Shown one piece after another: positions 26,444 to 34,239 of a DNA stretch of 64,000 bases. Under the pieces are notes generated by a model that worked only from the letters and a program-made list of their open reading frames with translations, was not told the origin of the DNA and did no database searches. The position numbers and the translations under genes are program-made. Numbering within the stretch: position 1 is the stretch's first letter; every line of letters begins with the position of its first letter. Origin of the DNA: Allolucifera butyrica (lineage in GTDB: Bacteria; Bacillota; Negativicutes; Sporomusales; UPPP01); NCBI RefSeq assembly GCF_900476375.1, contig NZ_UPPP01000116.1:1-64000 (forward strand), read 5' to 3'.

Positions 26444-26476
26444 TCTGTTATGAGCCGGAAAAGAGGTGACTGGAGT

Positions 26477-28822
26477 ATGAAAATTTCATATCGGAAATGG
26501 AAGGTAGGAAAAAAATCTTTTTGTTGGGACGTGCTGATTCTTATGGTAGTCAGCATATTTATCGGGTCCCTGCTGGCCGGTACTCTCTCCTTTTCGGCCA
26601 ATGCCTACTTCTCCAAAACCCTTTCCAATTTGGTCGGAGATTACGGACAATATGACGTAATTATTCAGGTCCGGGAAGAATTGAAACAAGATGCCGAAGA
26701 GCAGATCAATAAGGTCATCGCCGATGCATTCCCGGGAGCCGTGATGAAGGAGGGACCGACGATTACCGGCAAAACCTCCATTTTTATTTCTTTGCCGGAA
26801 CAATTTAAGACTAAACAAGTATATGACGATCTGTCCAAGACGTTCGGCAGTATCCCCGGCGGTGCCGCCGTCGGCGTAATGACCGACCCCAGATTGACAA
26901 TCCGGGGTGTTCCGGACGGGGCGAAAAATATGGTAATGGATAAGATTTCCCAACTTGACGGAGTCCGCTTTGCTTTTCATGACGGTGCATCCATCGGGGT
27001 AGTGCTTACCTCTTTTAACAAAAGTGCAGCCGTTAGTGAGCAGATCAAAAATTTGCTGAAGCATTACCAGGTTATTGAAATCAGTTTCCCCGTGGGCAGC
27101 GAACCGTCCAATCCGATCCGTCTGGGAGATACCATCGCCAATGATATGCAAAATCAGTTGAAACTGGAGTATGCACGCAATGTTTCCATTGGTGGCAAAA
27201 ACGATGATATGACCTATATGGTCGGTACCATGATGGAACTGAAACGGTTTCTGGCCGACTATGCTACCCAGGTTACCCTGAAACCGGCAGGCGGTACGAA
27301 ATTCGTACCGGACGAGGTACTGGTTTTTCAGGGAACGGCGCCGCAAGCGCCGCAGGCAGGCAGTCCCGTAAATAAAGCGAATGTGCTGGTAAAAATAACG
27401 GATGTGCACGCCGACGGGACGGCAGCAGGCCTGATCATCCAGGGCGATGCATCTGCCTTGACCAATTTGCAGGGTTACAAGGTAAACAACAGCGTGATTG
27501 ACGCGGCGGTGGCAACGGCCTCGTACCGTAACCCCCGGCAGCAACTGGGCAATGCGCTGAATGAGACAGCAAAAGTAGTGGGTCAGATTCCCGGCTTTGT
27601 TCAGGATGCCCAAAACATGGGGCAGGTGGCTCTCGGCGCTCTGAATAATTATGACACCAGCGTGGCTGCCATCCGGAGCACTCTGGACGGCGTCCGGGAT
27701 GCCGGCAACAGTATTCAAAGTGCAACCAGCGGTTTAACCAACATGAATACCGGCGGCATGCAAGCGCAACTGGCTAATTCATCGAAAGCGCTGAGCAGTT
27801 TGATTACTACCCTGAAGGTAGTGAAGATGCTTCAGCCGGATGTGGCCAATACCATTGACGGATTAAACGGAACCCGGCAAAATCTGGACAACCTGAAAGC
27901 CGGTTTAAGCGCTCTGGATAATGTGGCTGCCGATGCCCGCCAGGCTAAGGCTACGGTGGATAATATTGTCGTGACGGGAAATAATGCGTTGAATACACTG
28001 CAAGCGTTCGACGTGAACGGCGCCCGGACCAGTCTGCAAAACGCCAATAAACATCTGGCGGAATTGCAGCAGATGAATCTACCGCTGATTACGGCGCAGT
28101 TACAGTACCTGTCGACGGCCGTTCCTAATTTGAAAGATGAGGATATCAGCCATTCCATGGCTTTATTGGACAAATTTATCGGCGGTCAGGTGATTCCCGG
28201 TGCCAGGATTCAGATTTTGACTACAAATAATATCAGCACCGACGCGGTAATGCCGATTGTTACCCATGATGCCGGCTATAACAATGTATCGTTGTATTCG
28301 ACATCGCTGGGAGTCATTGAACCCAATCCGCGCAGTGAAATGTACGAAGTATTGAATCAGGTCAAAGCGATTTTGGCCGGCCTGACGTCGCTGGTTATGA
28401 CAATTTTATTTCTGGCACTGGACCATACGTCTATTATGGCCGTGATTCGCCGCCGCCGTCTTAGCGGAACGGTGAAGGCCAAAGGCTGGCGGAAGGTGTT
28501 GAAGCAGGTTACCGCTATTTTCAGTGCTCCGGAACGGCAGTACGGCATGGTGGTAGGAGCCATTCTGCTGACAGCCATGTTTATCTTATCCGGCGGCGGG
28601 ATTCCGTATCTGCCCTGGATCGGGGTCCCTGTAATCGGCGCGTTCTTAGGCAGCATTATGGCCGGTTATGCCGATAAGATCAATCCGGTAGCCGGTGACG
28701 AAGTCATGGCCGGACAGGCCCTGGGTATGTCCTTTGACGACATCATGCGGGAAATTGTGATTCCCAATGGCCGTCCCGGCGTTATGCAGAAACTGAATAA
28801 ACGGAAACTGCAATTTAAATAA
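26477..28822 (+). CDS. Large ABC permease with extracytoplasmic domain, unknown substrate
   Basis: This is a 781-residue membrane protein. One membrane helix near the N-terminus (about 17-40) is followed by an extracytoplasmic region of about 580 residues and then three or four C-terminal helices (about 625-650 and 690-735). That order (helix, large domain, three helices) is the layout of MacB/LolC/FtsX-type permeases, but sequence motifs of those families are not obvious. The second half of the outer domain (about 370-570) is rich in Asn/Gln/Leu coiled coil. ATG 26477 follows AGAGGTGAC. The ATPase gene 28981 is the likely partner. The lipid A gene setting suggests an envelope lipid, lipoprotein or glycan substrate; this is inference. 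Confidence 0.7.
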   Translation: MKISYRKWKVGKKSFCWDVLILMVVSIFIGSLLAGTLSFSANAYFSKTLSNLVGDYGQYDVIIQVREELKQDAEEQINKVIADAFPGAVMKEGPTITGKTSIFISLPEQFKTKQVYDDLSKTFGSIPGGAAVGVMTDPRLTIRGVPDGAKNMVMDKISQLDGVRFAFHDGASIGVVLTSFNKSAAVSEQIKNLLKHYQVIEISFPVGSEPSNPIRLGDTIANDMQNQLKLEYARNVSIGGKNDDMTYMVGTMMELKRFLADYATQVTLKPAGGTKFVPDEVLVFQGTAPQAPQAGSPVNKANVLVKITDVHADGTAAGLIIQGDASALTNLQGYKVNNSVIDAAVATASYRNPRQQLGNALNETAKVVGQIPGFVQDAQNMGQVALGALNNYDTSVAAIRSTLDGVRDAGNSIQSATSGLTNMNTGGMQAQLANSSKALSSLITTLKVVKMLQPDVANTIDGLNGTRQNLDNLKAGLSALDNVAADARQAKATVDNIVVTGNNALNTLQAFDVNGARTSLQNANKHLAELQQMNLPLITAQLQYLSTAVPNLKDEDISHSMALLDKFIGGQVIPGARIQILTTNNISTDAVMPIVTHDAGYNNVSLYSTSLGVIEPNPRSEMYEVLNQVKAILAGLTSLVMTILFLALDHTSIMAVIRRRRLSGTVKAKGWRKVLKQVTAIFSAPERQYGMVVGAILLTAMFILSGGGIPYLPWIGVPVIGAFLGSIMAGYADKINPVAGDEVMAGQALGMSFDDIMREIVIPNGRPGVMQKLNKRKLQFK

Positions 28823-28980
28823 TTAGCACAGAGCGCAGGGCGCGGGGCTTAAGGAAGACCCGGAACTTCGTTTGCTGCAATACGGATCCTGTGACCGGAC
28901 CGGCGGATTTATTCCGTGCTCTTTGCACCAAGAGCCAAGGACCCTGAGCCCTGCGCCATCTTTTAAAAGGGGGGAATCAT
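28823..28980 (+). repeat. Word-like GC-rich intergenic sequence
   Basis: Segments such as GAGCGCAGGGCGCGGGGC (about 28830-28848) and CCAAGAGCCAAGGACCCTGAGCCCTGCGCC (about 28929-28958, quoted in pieces of a longer run) belong to the family found in at least ten gaps of this window. No gene is seen. Confidence 0.55.
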
Positions 28981-29754
28981 ATGCTTACTATTGATAATCT
29001 GGTCAAGCGGTTTGGCCGCGTTACGGCGGTGGACGGCTTGAATCTGAAAATGAAAAAAGGCGAAACGCTGGTTATGATGGGGCCGTCAGGCTGTGGTAAA
29101 TCGACCACAATCCGGATGATTAACCGTTTGGTGGAACCGACCGGCGGGTCCATTCATTTTGCCGGACAGGACATTACCGCTCTGGATGCCGACGGATTGC
29201 GCCGGATCCGCAAACGGATCGGCTTTGTGTTTCAGCATTTCAATCTCATCGGCCGGTTGTCGGCATGGGAAAATGTCATGCTGGGACTGGTTATGAGCGG
29301 TATGCCGCGGGAGGAAGCCGGCGCCCGGGCGTTTGAATCTTTGACCAAGGTAGGGCTGGAAAGCCAGCGTGACAAGAAGCCCGGTGAAATGTCCGGCGGT
29401 CAGCAGCAGCGGGTGGGCATTGCCCGGGCGCTGGCCTATGAGCCGGAACTAATGCTTTGGGACGAACCTACGGCTTCCCTGGACCCCATTTTGGTCCGGG
29501 AAGTGCTGGTAGTTATGGAAGAGCTGGCCAAGTACCGCGCGAGCACCATGCTGGTTGTGACTCACGAGCTTTCTTTCGCCTTGCATGTGGCCGATCGCAT
29601 TGTTTTGATGGATAAAGGAAAAATTGTTGAGGCAGGACTGCCGTCGCAGGTATTTGTGACGCCGTCCTCCCGGATTGGACAGCAGTACAAGGAACTGATC
29701 GAGTATCAAATGAATACCAGCGCTTCCACGCTGGCCGGCAAACGGATAGCCTAA
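28981..29754 (+). CDS. ABC ATPase partnering the permease at 26477
   Basis: This 257-residue ATPase is closest by eye to the GlnQ/polar amino acid type. Walker A is GPSGCGKST, the Q-loop is VFQHFNLIGRLSAWENV, the signature MSGGQQQRVGIARAL, Walker B LMLWDEPTASLDP and the switch is VVTHELSF. It ends with a short tail after the core. It contains no extra domain. Because the adjacent permease is of a MacB/FtsX-like layout and no amino acid-binding protein or amino acid permease is near, the amino acid label should not be trusted. ATG 28981 follows AAAAGGGGGG. lpxC starts 86 bases further on from its own promoter. Confidence 0.85.
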   Translation: MLTIDNLVKRFGRVTAVDGLNLKMKKGETLVMMGPSGCGKSTTIRMINRLVEPTGGSIHFAGQDITALDADGLRRIRKRIGFVFQHFNLIGRLSAWENVMLGLVMSGMPREEAGARAFESLTKVGLESQRDKKPGEMSGGQQQRVGIARALAYEPELMLWDEPTASLDPILVREVLVVMEELAKYRASTMLVVTHELSFALHVADRIVLMDKGKIVEAGLPSQVFVTPSSRIGQQYKELIEYQMNTSASTLAGKRIA

Positions 29755-29779
29755 ATCACGCCGCTGGCAAATTATGTAC

Positions 29780-29808
29780 TTGCAGGAAAAGATTTTTTTT
29801 TGTAGAAT
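29780..29808 (+). promoter_or_regulatory. Sigma-A promoter for the lpxC operon
   Basis: TTGCAG (29780-29785) and TAGAAT (29803-29808) are 17 bases apart and lie just before lpxC. Confidence 0.65.
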
Positions 29809-29840
29809 GAATGAGAGTTATTGTATCAGGAGGACAAGAT

Positions 29841-30668
29841 ATGCACCAAACCACGGTAGGAAAGCGCGTAGAATACACCGGCATTGGCCTCCATTCCGGC
29901 AAGGATGTCTCCATCGCCCTGAATCCGGCACCTGCCGGAACGGGGATTGTCTTTGCCCGGACCGATTTAGCCGGGGCTCCCAGAGTGGCTGCCCGCGCTG
30001 CCAAGGTTACGGCAGCCATGCGGGCTACCACCTTGGAGGAGGGTGCGGCCAAAGTCTTTACGGTGGAACATTTGCTGGCCGCACTGTTTGCAATGGAGAT
30101 TGACAACTGCCTGGTCGAAATTGACTCGGTGGAACCGCCTGTCGCCGACGGCAGTGCGCTGCCTTTCGTAGAACTCATCGGCACCGCCGGAACGGTGACG
30201 CTGGGGAGTACACGCGAAGTCATCCGGATCAAGGAAGCCCATATGGTGCGTCAGCCGGATAAATTTATTACCATTTTGCCGTATGACGGGTTCCGCATCA
30301 CCTTTACCTCTGTTAACCCGCATCCGCTTTTAGGCGTGCAGTTTGGTGATTTTGAGATCGACCGGGACACCTTTATCCGGGAAATTGCCCCGGCCCGGAC
30401 GATTGGCTTCATGCATGAGGTGGAAAGTTTGCAGGCGCAGGGACTGGCGCTCGGCGGCAGTCTGGAAAACGTGGTGGTTTATGACGACACCAGTGTTTTG
30501 ACGCCGCTTCGTTTCACCGATGAATTGGTACGACATAAAATTCTTGATATTATTGGCGATTTGTCGCTAGTTGGGCCGGTGCGGGGGCATGTAATTGCCG
30601 TAAAATCCAGTCATGCTCTCAATACCGCTCTGGCCCGGGAAATAGTCTGCAATGTGCATAGCATTTGA
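29841..30668 (+). CDS. lpxC: UDP-3-O-acyl-N-acetylglucosamine deacetylase LpxC
   Basis: LpxC is the zinc enzyme of the committed step of lipid A synthesis. The 275-residue length is a little short of the E. coli protein (305). Visible motifs are GIGLHSGKDV near the start, the zinc-binding VEHLLAALFAMEIDNC (His), RHKILDIIGDL (His and Asp further on) and the C-terminal GHVIAVKSSHALNTALAREI. ATG 29841 is chosen since AGGAGG lies 7 bases ahead; ATG 29811 would start inside the promoter region. It leads the operon lpxC-fabZ-lpxA, then lpxI and lpxB, a common order in Negativicutes. Confidence 0.96.
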   Translation: MHQTTVGKRVEYTGIGLHSGKDVSIALNPAPAGTGIVFARTDLAGAPRVAARAAKVTAAMRATTLEEGAAKVFTVEHLLAALFAMEIDNCLVEIDSVEPPVADGSALPFVELIGTAGTVTLGSTREVIRIKEAHMVRQPDKFITILPYDGFRITFTSVNPHPLLGVQFGDFEIDRDTFIREIAPARTIGFMHEVESLQAQGLALGGSLENVVVYDDTSVLTPLRFTDELVRHKILDIIGDLSLVGPVRGHVIAVKSSHALNTALAREIVCNVHSI

Positions 30669-30680
30669 GGAGGCGTGAGT

Positions 30681-31115
30681 TTGGTTATGTTATCCGCGAG
30701 TGAAATACAAAAAATCCTTCCCCACCGGTATCCGTTTTTGCTAATAGACCGCATTATCGAACTGGAGCCGCTGCGAAGGGCAGTAGGAATTAAAAATGTG
30801 ACGATAAACGAACAATTTTTTCAGGGGCATTTTCCCGGCCATCCGGTTATGCCGGGGGTCCTGCTTTTGGAAGCCATGGCGCAGGTGGGTGGCGTAGCGA
30901 TGCTTTATTCGGATGAATATGCGGGCAAGCTGGCCATGTTTGTGGGGATGGACCGGGTCAAACTCCGCCGGCCTGTCGTTCCGGGAGACCAGCTCCGTAT
31001 GGTGGCTGAAGTGGTTAAAGTGCGTGGCACCATGGGTAAAATATGGGCGGAAGCTTATGTTGACGGTCAACTGGTGGCGGAAGGGGAATTCATGTTCGCC
31101 CTGGTACCGGCATAG
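30681..31115 (+). CDS. fabZ: 3-hydroxyacyl-ACP dehydratase FabZ
   Basis: FabZ dehydrates 3-hydroxyacyl-ACP in fatty acid elongation, competing with LpxA for the same substrate, and is often encoded beside lpx genes. The 144-residue protein has the hot-dog fold motif [11 protein letters not shown] and the active-site block [21 protein letters not shown] (catalytic His in GHFPGHP, Glu in LLLEA). AGGAGG at 30668-30673 gives best spacing to TTG 30681; ATG 30687 and GTG 30675 are alternatives. It starts 12 bases after the lpxC stop. About 180 bases with an operator-like palindrome separate it from lpxA. Confidence 0.95.
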   Translation: MVMLSASEIQKILPHRYPFLLIDRIIELEPLRRAVGIKNVTINEQFFQGHFPGHPVMPGVLLLEAMAQVGGVAMLYSDEYAGKLAMFVGMDRVKLRRPVVPGDQLRMVAEVVKVRGTMGKIWAEAYVDGQLVAEGEFMFALVPA

Positions 31116-31222
31116 AATCACATGAAAAAATTATAAAATCAGCCATGTGTGGCTGAAATTTGCTAATAAATCAATTTGATTGCCTTTTATGGCCTATTTT
31201 GCCGGAATTGGATTTGTCAGAA

Positions 31223-31240
31223 TCCGACTGGCTAGTCGGA
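31223..31240. promoter_or_regulatory. Operator-like palindrome upstream of lpxA (site 2 of 4)
   Basis: TCCGACTGGCTAGTCGGA is a 7-bp perfect inverted repeat around a 4-base centre, with GACT-N4-AGTC as core. It matches the sites at 8123, 49377 and 55712. A TATATG at 31242-31247 could be a -10 box, but no well-spaced -35 box is evident. Confidence 0.5.
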
Positions 31241-31295
31241 CTATATGTAACGGAAGAAATAATACAGGAATGTACTCTGAAAAGAAGGAGTTGAT

Positions 31296-32126
31296 GTGCT
31301 GATGAAGCCGGAAACAGTTGTAATACCGATTCGAAAAGTGCATGAAACAGCAGTCATTCATCCCGGCGCCCGTATCGGTAAGGATGTGGAAATCGGGCCA
31401 TACGCCGTAATTGGTGAACATGTTGTAATTGGTGATGGCGCCCAGATCGGCGCACATGTTGTTATAGATGGTTGGACGAGCATCGGCAAAAATGTTGTAA
31501 TCTATCCGGGGGCTTCTATCGGCGCAGAGCCGCAGGATTTAAAGTTCCGCGGCGAAAAAAGCTATGTGTTTATTGGTGACTATACCAAAATTCGTGAATT
31601 TGCCACGGTGAACCGCGCCACCGGGGAAGGTGAGGAAACCCGGATTGGGTCGCATTGTTTGCTTATGGCGTACACCCATGTAGCGCATAATTGTATTGTC
31701 GGTAATCATGTGGTCATGTCCAATGCGGCCACCCTGGCCGGCCATGTGGTTGTCGAAGACCGTGCGGTAATCGGCGGGTTGGCCGGTGTGCACCAGTTTG
31801 TGAAAATCGGCCGCAACGCCATGGTTGGCGGAGCCTCCAAAGTGGTTCAGGATGTGCCGCCGTTCGTGATTGTCGACGGGCATCCGGCGAAGGTAGCCGG
31901 TCTGAACAATGTGGGAATTTCCCGGGCGGGAATGAGCGATATTGCCCGCCGCAATTTGAAAAGGGCCTACCGGATTTTATACCGTTCCGGCCTGACTTTG
32001 GCCCAGGCAATTGCCGTTATGGAACAGGATCTGGAATCCTGTGACGAAGTGGAACATTTGCTCCGTTTTTTGCGCAACGCCGAACGCGGAATTTGCCGCG
32101 GCCGCAAAGATACGGTAGAAGCATAG
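31296..32126 (+). CDS. lpxA: UDP-N-acetylglucosamine acyltransferase LpxA
   Basis: LpxA adds the first acyl chain to UDP-GlcNAc. The 276-residue protein is a left-handed beta helix of hexapeptide repeats (VHETAVIHPGARIGKDVEIGPYAVIGEHVVIGDGAQIG), the catalytic histidine region is MAYTHVAHNCIVGNHVVMSN, and the family block QDLKFRGEKSYVFIGDYTKIREFATVNR is intact. The C-terminal helical part (RAYRILYRSGLTLAQAIAVM) is usual. GTG 31296 is 5 bases from AAGGAG; ATG 31302, two codons on, is equally plausible. lpxI follows within 17 bases. Confidence 0.95.
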   Translation: MLMKPETVVIPIRKVHETAVIHPGARIGKDVEIGPYAVIGEHVVIGDGAQIGAHVVIDGWTSIGKNVVIYPGASIGAEPQDLKFRGEKSYVFIGDYTKIREFATVNRATGEGEETRIGSHCLLMAYTHVAHNCIVGNHVVMSNAATLAGHVVVEDRAVIGGLAGVHQFVKIGRNAMVGGASKVVQDVPPFVIVDGHPAKVAGLNNVGISRAGMSDIARRNLKRAYRILYRSGLTLAQAIAVMEQDLESCDEVEHLLRFLRNAERGICRGRKDTVEA

Positions 32127-32143
32127 AGAAGGAGTCTGGTAGC

Positions 32144-32947
32144 ATGAAACGAATTGGTCTTCTTGCCGGCGTTGGAAGATTGCCGGTAACTTTTGCCCGT
32201 GCCGCTCGCGGCATGGGCTTTACCGTGATCGCCATCGGTGTTGTGCCGGGCATTGATGAAGAATTAGCGACAGCGGCCGACGTGTTTTATACGATCAGCG
32301 CCGGCGAACTGGATACTATTTTGACTACATTGCACAAAGAACAGGCCCAGGAAGTGACCATGCTGGGCAAGGTAACCAAAGAGCTGCTATTTAGCGGCAC
32401 AACCAGGCCGGATGTCCGCATGCAGAAATTACTGGCGGCTTTGCCTGACCGCAGCGACGATACCATTATGCTGGCGCTGGTGCGGGAAATTATGGCCGCA
32501 GGGATGCGCGTGCTGGACCAGACGGCGCTTATCCGGTCTCTGATGCCGGCGCCCGGAGTATTAACCGGCCGGCAGCCGACGGCTGCGGAGCAGGAAGATA
32601 TGAAATTTGGTTTCCACATGGCCAAGCAAATTGGCGGCCTGGATATTGGACAAACCGTTGTAGTTAAGAATAAAGCGGTGATGGCTGTGGAAGCCATCGA
32701 AGGAACCGACGCCTGCATCCGGCGGGGCGGTCAGTTGGGACGCGGGGGTGTTACCGTGGCCAAAGTGGCTAAACCGGAGCAGGACCTGCGTTTTGACGTA
32801 CCCAGTGTTGGTCCGGATACATTGCGGGCGATGATTGACGCCGGTGCCGTGGCTTTGGTGTTAGAAGCCGGCAAGACGCTCCTTGTCGACCGGGAAAGAG
32901 TGCTTGAATTGGCTGAAAAAAACGGAATAACAATTGTGGCGATGTAA
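32144..32947 (+). CDS. lpxI: UDP-2,3-diacylglucosamine pyrophosphatase LpxI
   Basis: LpxI (formerly DUF1009) hydrolyses UDP-2,3-diacylglucosamine to lipid X, replacing LpxH in many bacteria. The 267-residue protein starts IGLLAGVGRLPVTFARAARGMGF and carries the family blocks VTMLGKVTKELLFSG, RQPTAAEQEDMKFGFHMAKQIGGLDIGQTVVVKNKAVMAVEAIEGTDACIRRGG (long block, residues about 155-205) and the aspartate-rich C-terminus. ATG 32144 follows AAGGAG. No lpxH homologue is seen in the window. It lies between lpxA and lpxB, where the product becomes LpxB substrate. Confidence 0.95.
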   Translation: MKRIGLLAGVGRLPVTFARAARGMGFTVIAIGVVPGIDEELATAADVFYTISAGELDTILTTLHKEQAQEVTMLGKVTKELLFSGTTRPDVRMQKLLAALPDRSDDTIMLALVREIMAAGMRVLDQTALIRSLMPAPGVLTGRQPTAAEQEDMKFGFHMAKQIGGLDIGQTVVVKNKAVMAVEAIEGTDACIRRGGQLGRGGVTVAKVAKPEQDLRFDVPSVGPDTLRAMIDAGAVALVLEAGKTLLVDRERVLELAEKNGITIVAM

Positions 32948-32949
32948 AT

Positions 32950-33010
32950 TCTATAAATATACTTGGCACTTGGCGCTTGGCGCTTGGCACTTCGTAGTGG
33001 CTCGTACGCT
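32950..33010 (+). repeat. Word-like intergenic sequence between lpxI and lpxB
   Basis: Tandem variants of CTTGGCACTTGGCGCTTGGC fill this gap. It looks related in style to the GCC-word sequences in other gaps. Confidence 0.5.
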
Positions 33011-33066
33011 ACCTGGGCCGGGTTGTTCATTACCAAGTGCTACTTGTTTAGGCTGGAGGCGGCTGT

Positions 33067-34215
33067 ATGCACAAAATTATGATTTCGGCCGGAGAAGCTT
33101 CCGGCGATCTGAACGGCGCGCGGGTGGCTGAGGCGCTGCGGCAGCTCGAACCGGATATCCGGCTTTTCGGTATGGGCGGTAAAGCAATGCAGGCCGCCGG
33201 GGTGGAAATTGTCTACGATATTGCGGACTTAGGCGTCATGGGACTGGTGGAGGTCGTCAAGAGCCTGCCCAAACTTTTTGCGCTGCGGGACCGGCTGGCC
33301 GGCGTTATGGACCAGGAGCGGCCCGATGTGCTGGTAGTTATCGACTATCCGGGATTTAACACCCGTCTGGCCAAGGCGGCCAAAGCCAGGGGAATTCCCA
33401 TCGTATATTACATCAGTCCGTCGGCCTGGGCCTGGGGTAAAGGCCGGGCCAAAGAAATTGCCGGCCTTGTCAGCCGGATCGCGGCAATTTTTCCTTTTGA
33501 AGCCGAAGTATACCGCGAGGCGGGGGCCAATGTCACCTTTGTCGGGCACCCGCTGCTGGATATTGTCCAACCGGCAATGTCGAAACAGGAAGCGTATGCC
33601 CATTTTGGCGCCGACCCGGCCCGTCCGGTTTTACTGTTAATGCCGGGAAGCCGCCGGCAGGAAATTGAAAAATTGCTGCCGGTCATGTTGGCGGCCAGTG
33701 AAAAAATACTCCGGGAAGTGCCGGATTGCCAGTTTTTTCTACCCATTGCTTCGACAATTTCCCGGGAAATGTTGCAAAATAAGATAGAACAATACCGGGT
33801 GCCGGTACAATTAACTACGGACAACACCTATGATTTGATGCACATCGCCGACGGCGCCATTGCCGCTTCCGGCACGGCAACCCTGGAAGCGGCGCTGATG
33901 CAGGTGCCGACCGTAATCATCTATAAAACGGCGGCACTGACAGCCTTTTTAGCCAGGTTCTTAGTGAAGATTCCGCATATCGGCCTGCCGAATATTGTAG
34001 CCGGACGGCGGATTGTGCCGGAGCTCTTGCAGAATGATGCCAATCCGGAGAACATCGCCCGGGAGACGCTTGCCATATTGGGGCAGGAAAAATGCCAAAA
34101 ACGGGTCCGGCAAGATTTGACGGAAGTGCGGAACAAACTGGGTCAGACCGGTGCCGTGGGCCGGGTCGCGGGAGTGATTTTAGAAGTGGCGGAAGAAGCC
34201 CGGGATGAAAAATGA
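33067..34215 (+). CDS. lpxB: Lipid A disaccharide synthase LpxB
   Basis: LpxB joins UDP-diacylglucosamine and lipid X into the lipid A disaccharide. The 382-residue GT-B enzyme begins KIMISAGEASGDLNGARVAEAL and has the blocks VVIDYPGFNTRLAK, YYISPSAWAWGKGRAKEIA, FVGHPLLD, LLMPGSRRQEIEKLLPVML and AASGTATLEAALMQVPTVIIYK. ATG 33067 follows GGAGGCGG. A gap of 119 bases with CTTGGCACTTGGCGCTTGG word repeats separates it from lpxI, but no terminator is seen. msbA follows 24 bases later. Confidence 0.96.
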   Translation: MHKIMISAGEASGDLNGARVAEALRQLEPDIRLFGMGGKAMQAAGVEIVYDIADLGVMGLVEVVKSLPKLFALRDRLAGVMDQERPDVLVVIDYPGFNTRLAKAAKARGIPIVYYISPSAWAWGKGRAKEIAGLVSRIAAIFPFEAEVYREAGANVTFVGHPLLDIVQPAMSKQEAYAHFGADPARPVLLLMPGSRRQEIEKLLPVMLAASEKILREVPDCQFFLPIASTISREMLQNKIEQYRVPVQLTTDNTYDLMHIADGAIAASGTATLEAALMQVPTVIIYKTAALTAFLARFLVKIPHIGLPNIVAGRRIVPELLQNDANPENIARETLAILGQEKCQKRVRQDLTEVRNKLGQTGAVGRVAGVILEVAEEARDEK

Positions 34216-34239
34216 TATTGTAAAGGCTATGGAGGGAGT

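Larger units (their letters stand above)
26172..26476 (+). other. Gene-free stretch: terminator, palindromic repeat, candidate operator
   Basis: An imperfect hairpin with a T run (about 26194-26230) ends the acyltransferase transcript. The long repeat lies at 26243-26321. An AT-rich region with three AGTRTATA-type sites (26361-26443) precedes the ABC permease gene. Confidence 0.55.

Noticed and set aside
26419-26454. TTGACG upstream of the ABC permease as a -35 box
   Set aside because: No -10 box lies at 16-18 bases; the nearest TATGAG is 24 bases away.
28981-29754. Calling the ATPase an amino acid importer component
   Set aside because: No amino acid permease or binding protein is nearby and the adjacent permease has a different layout.
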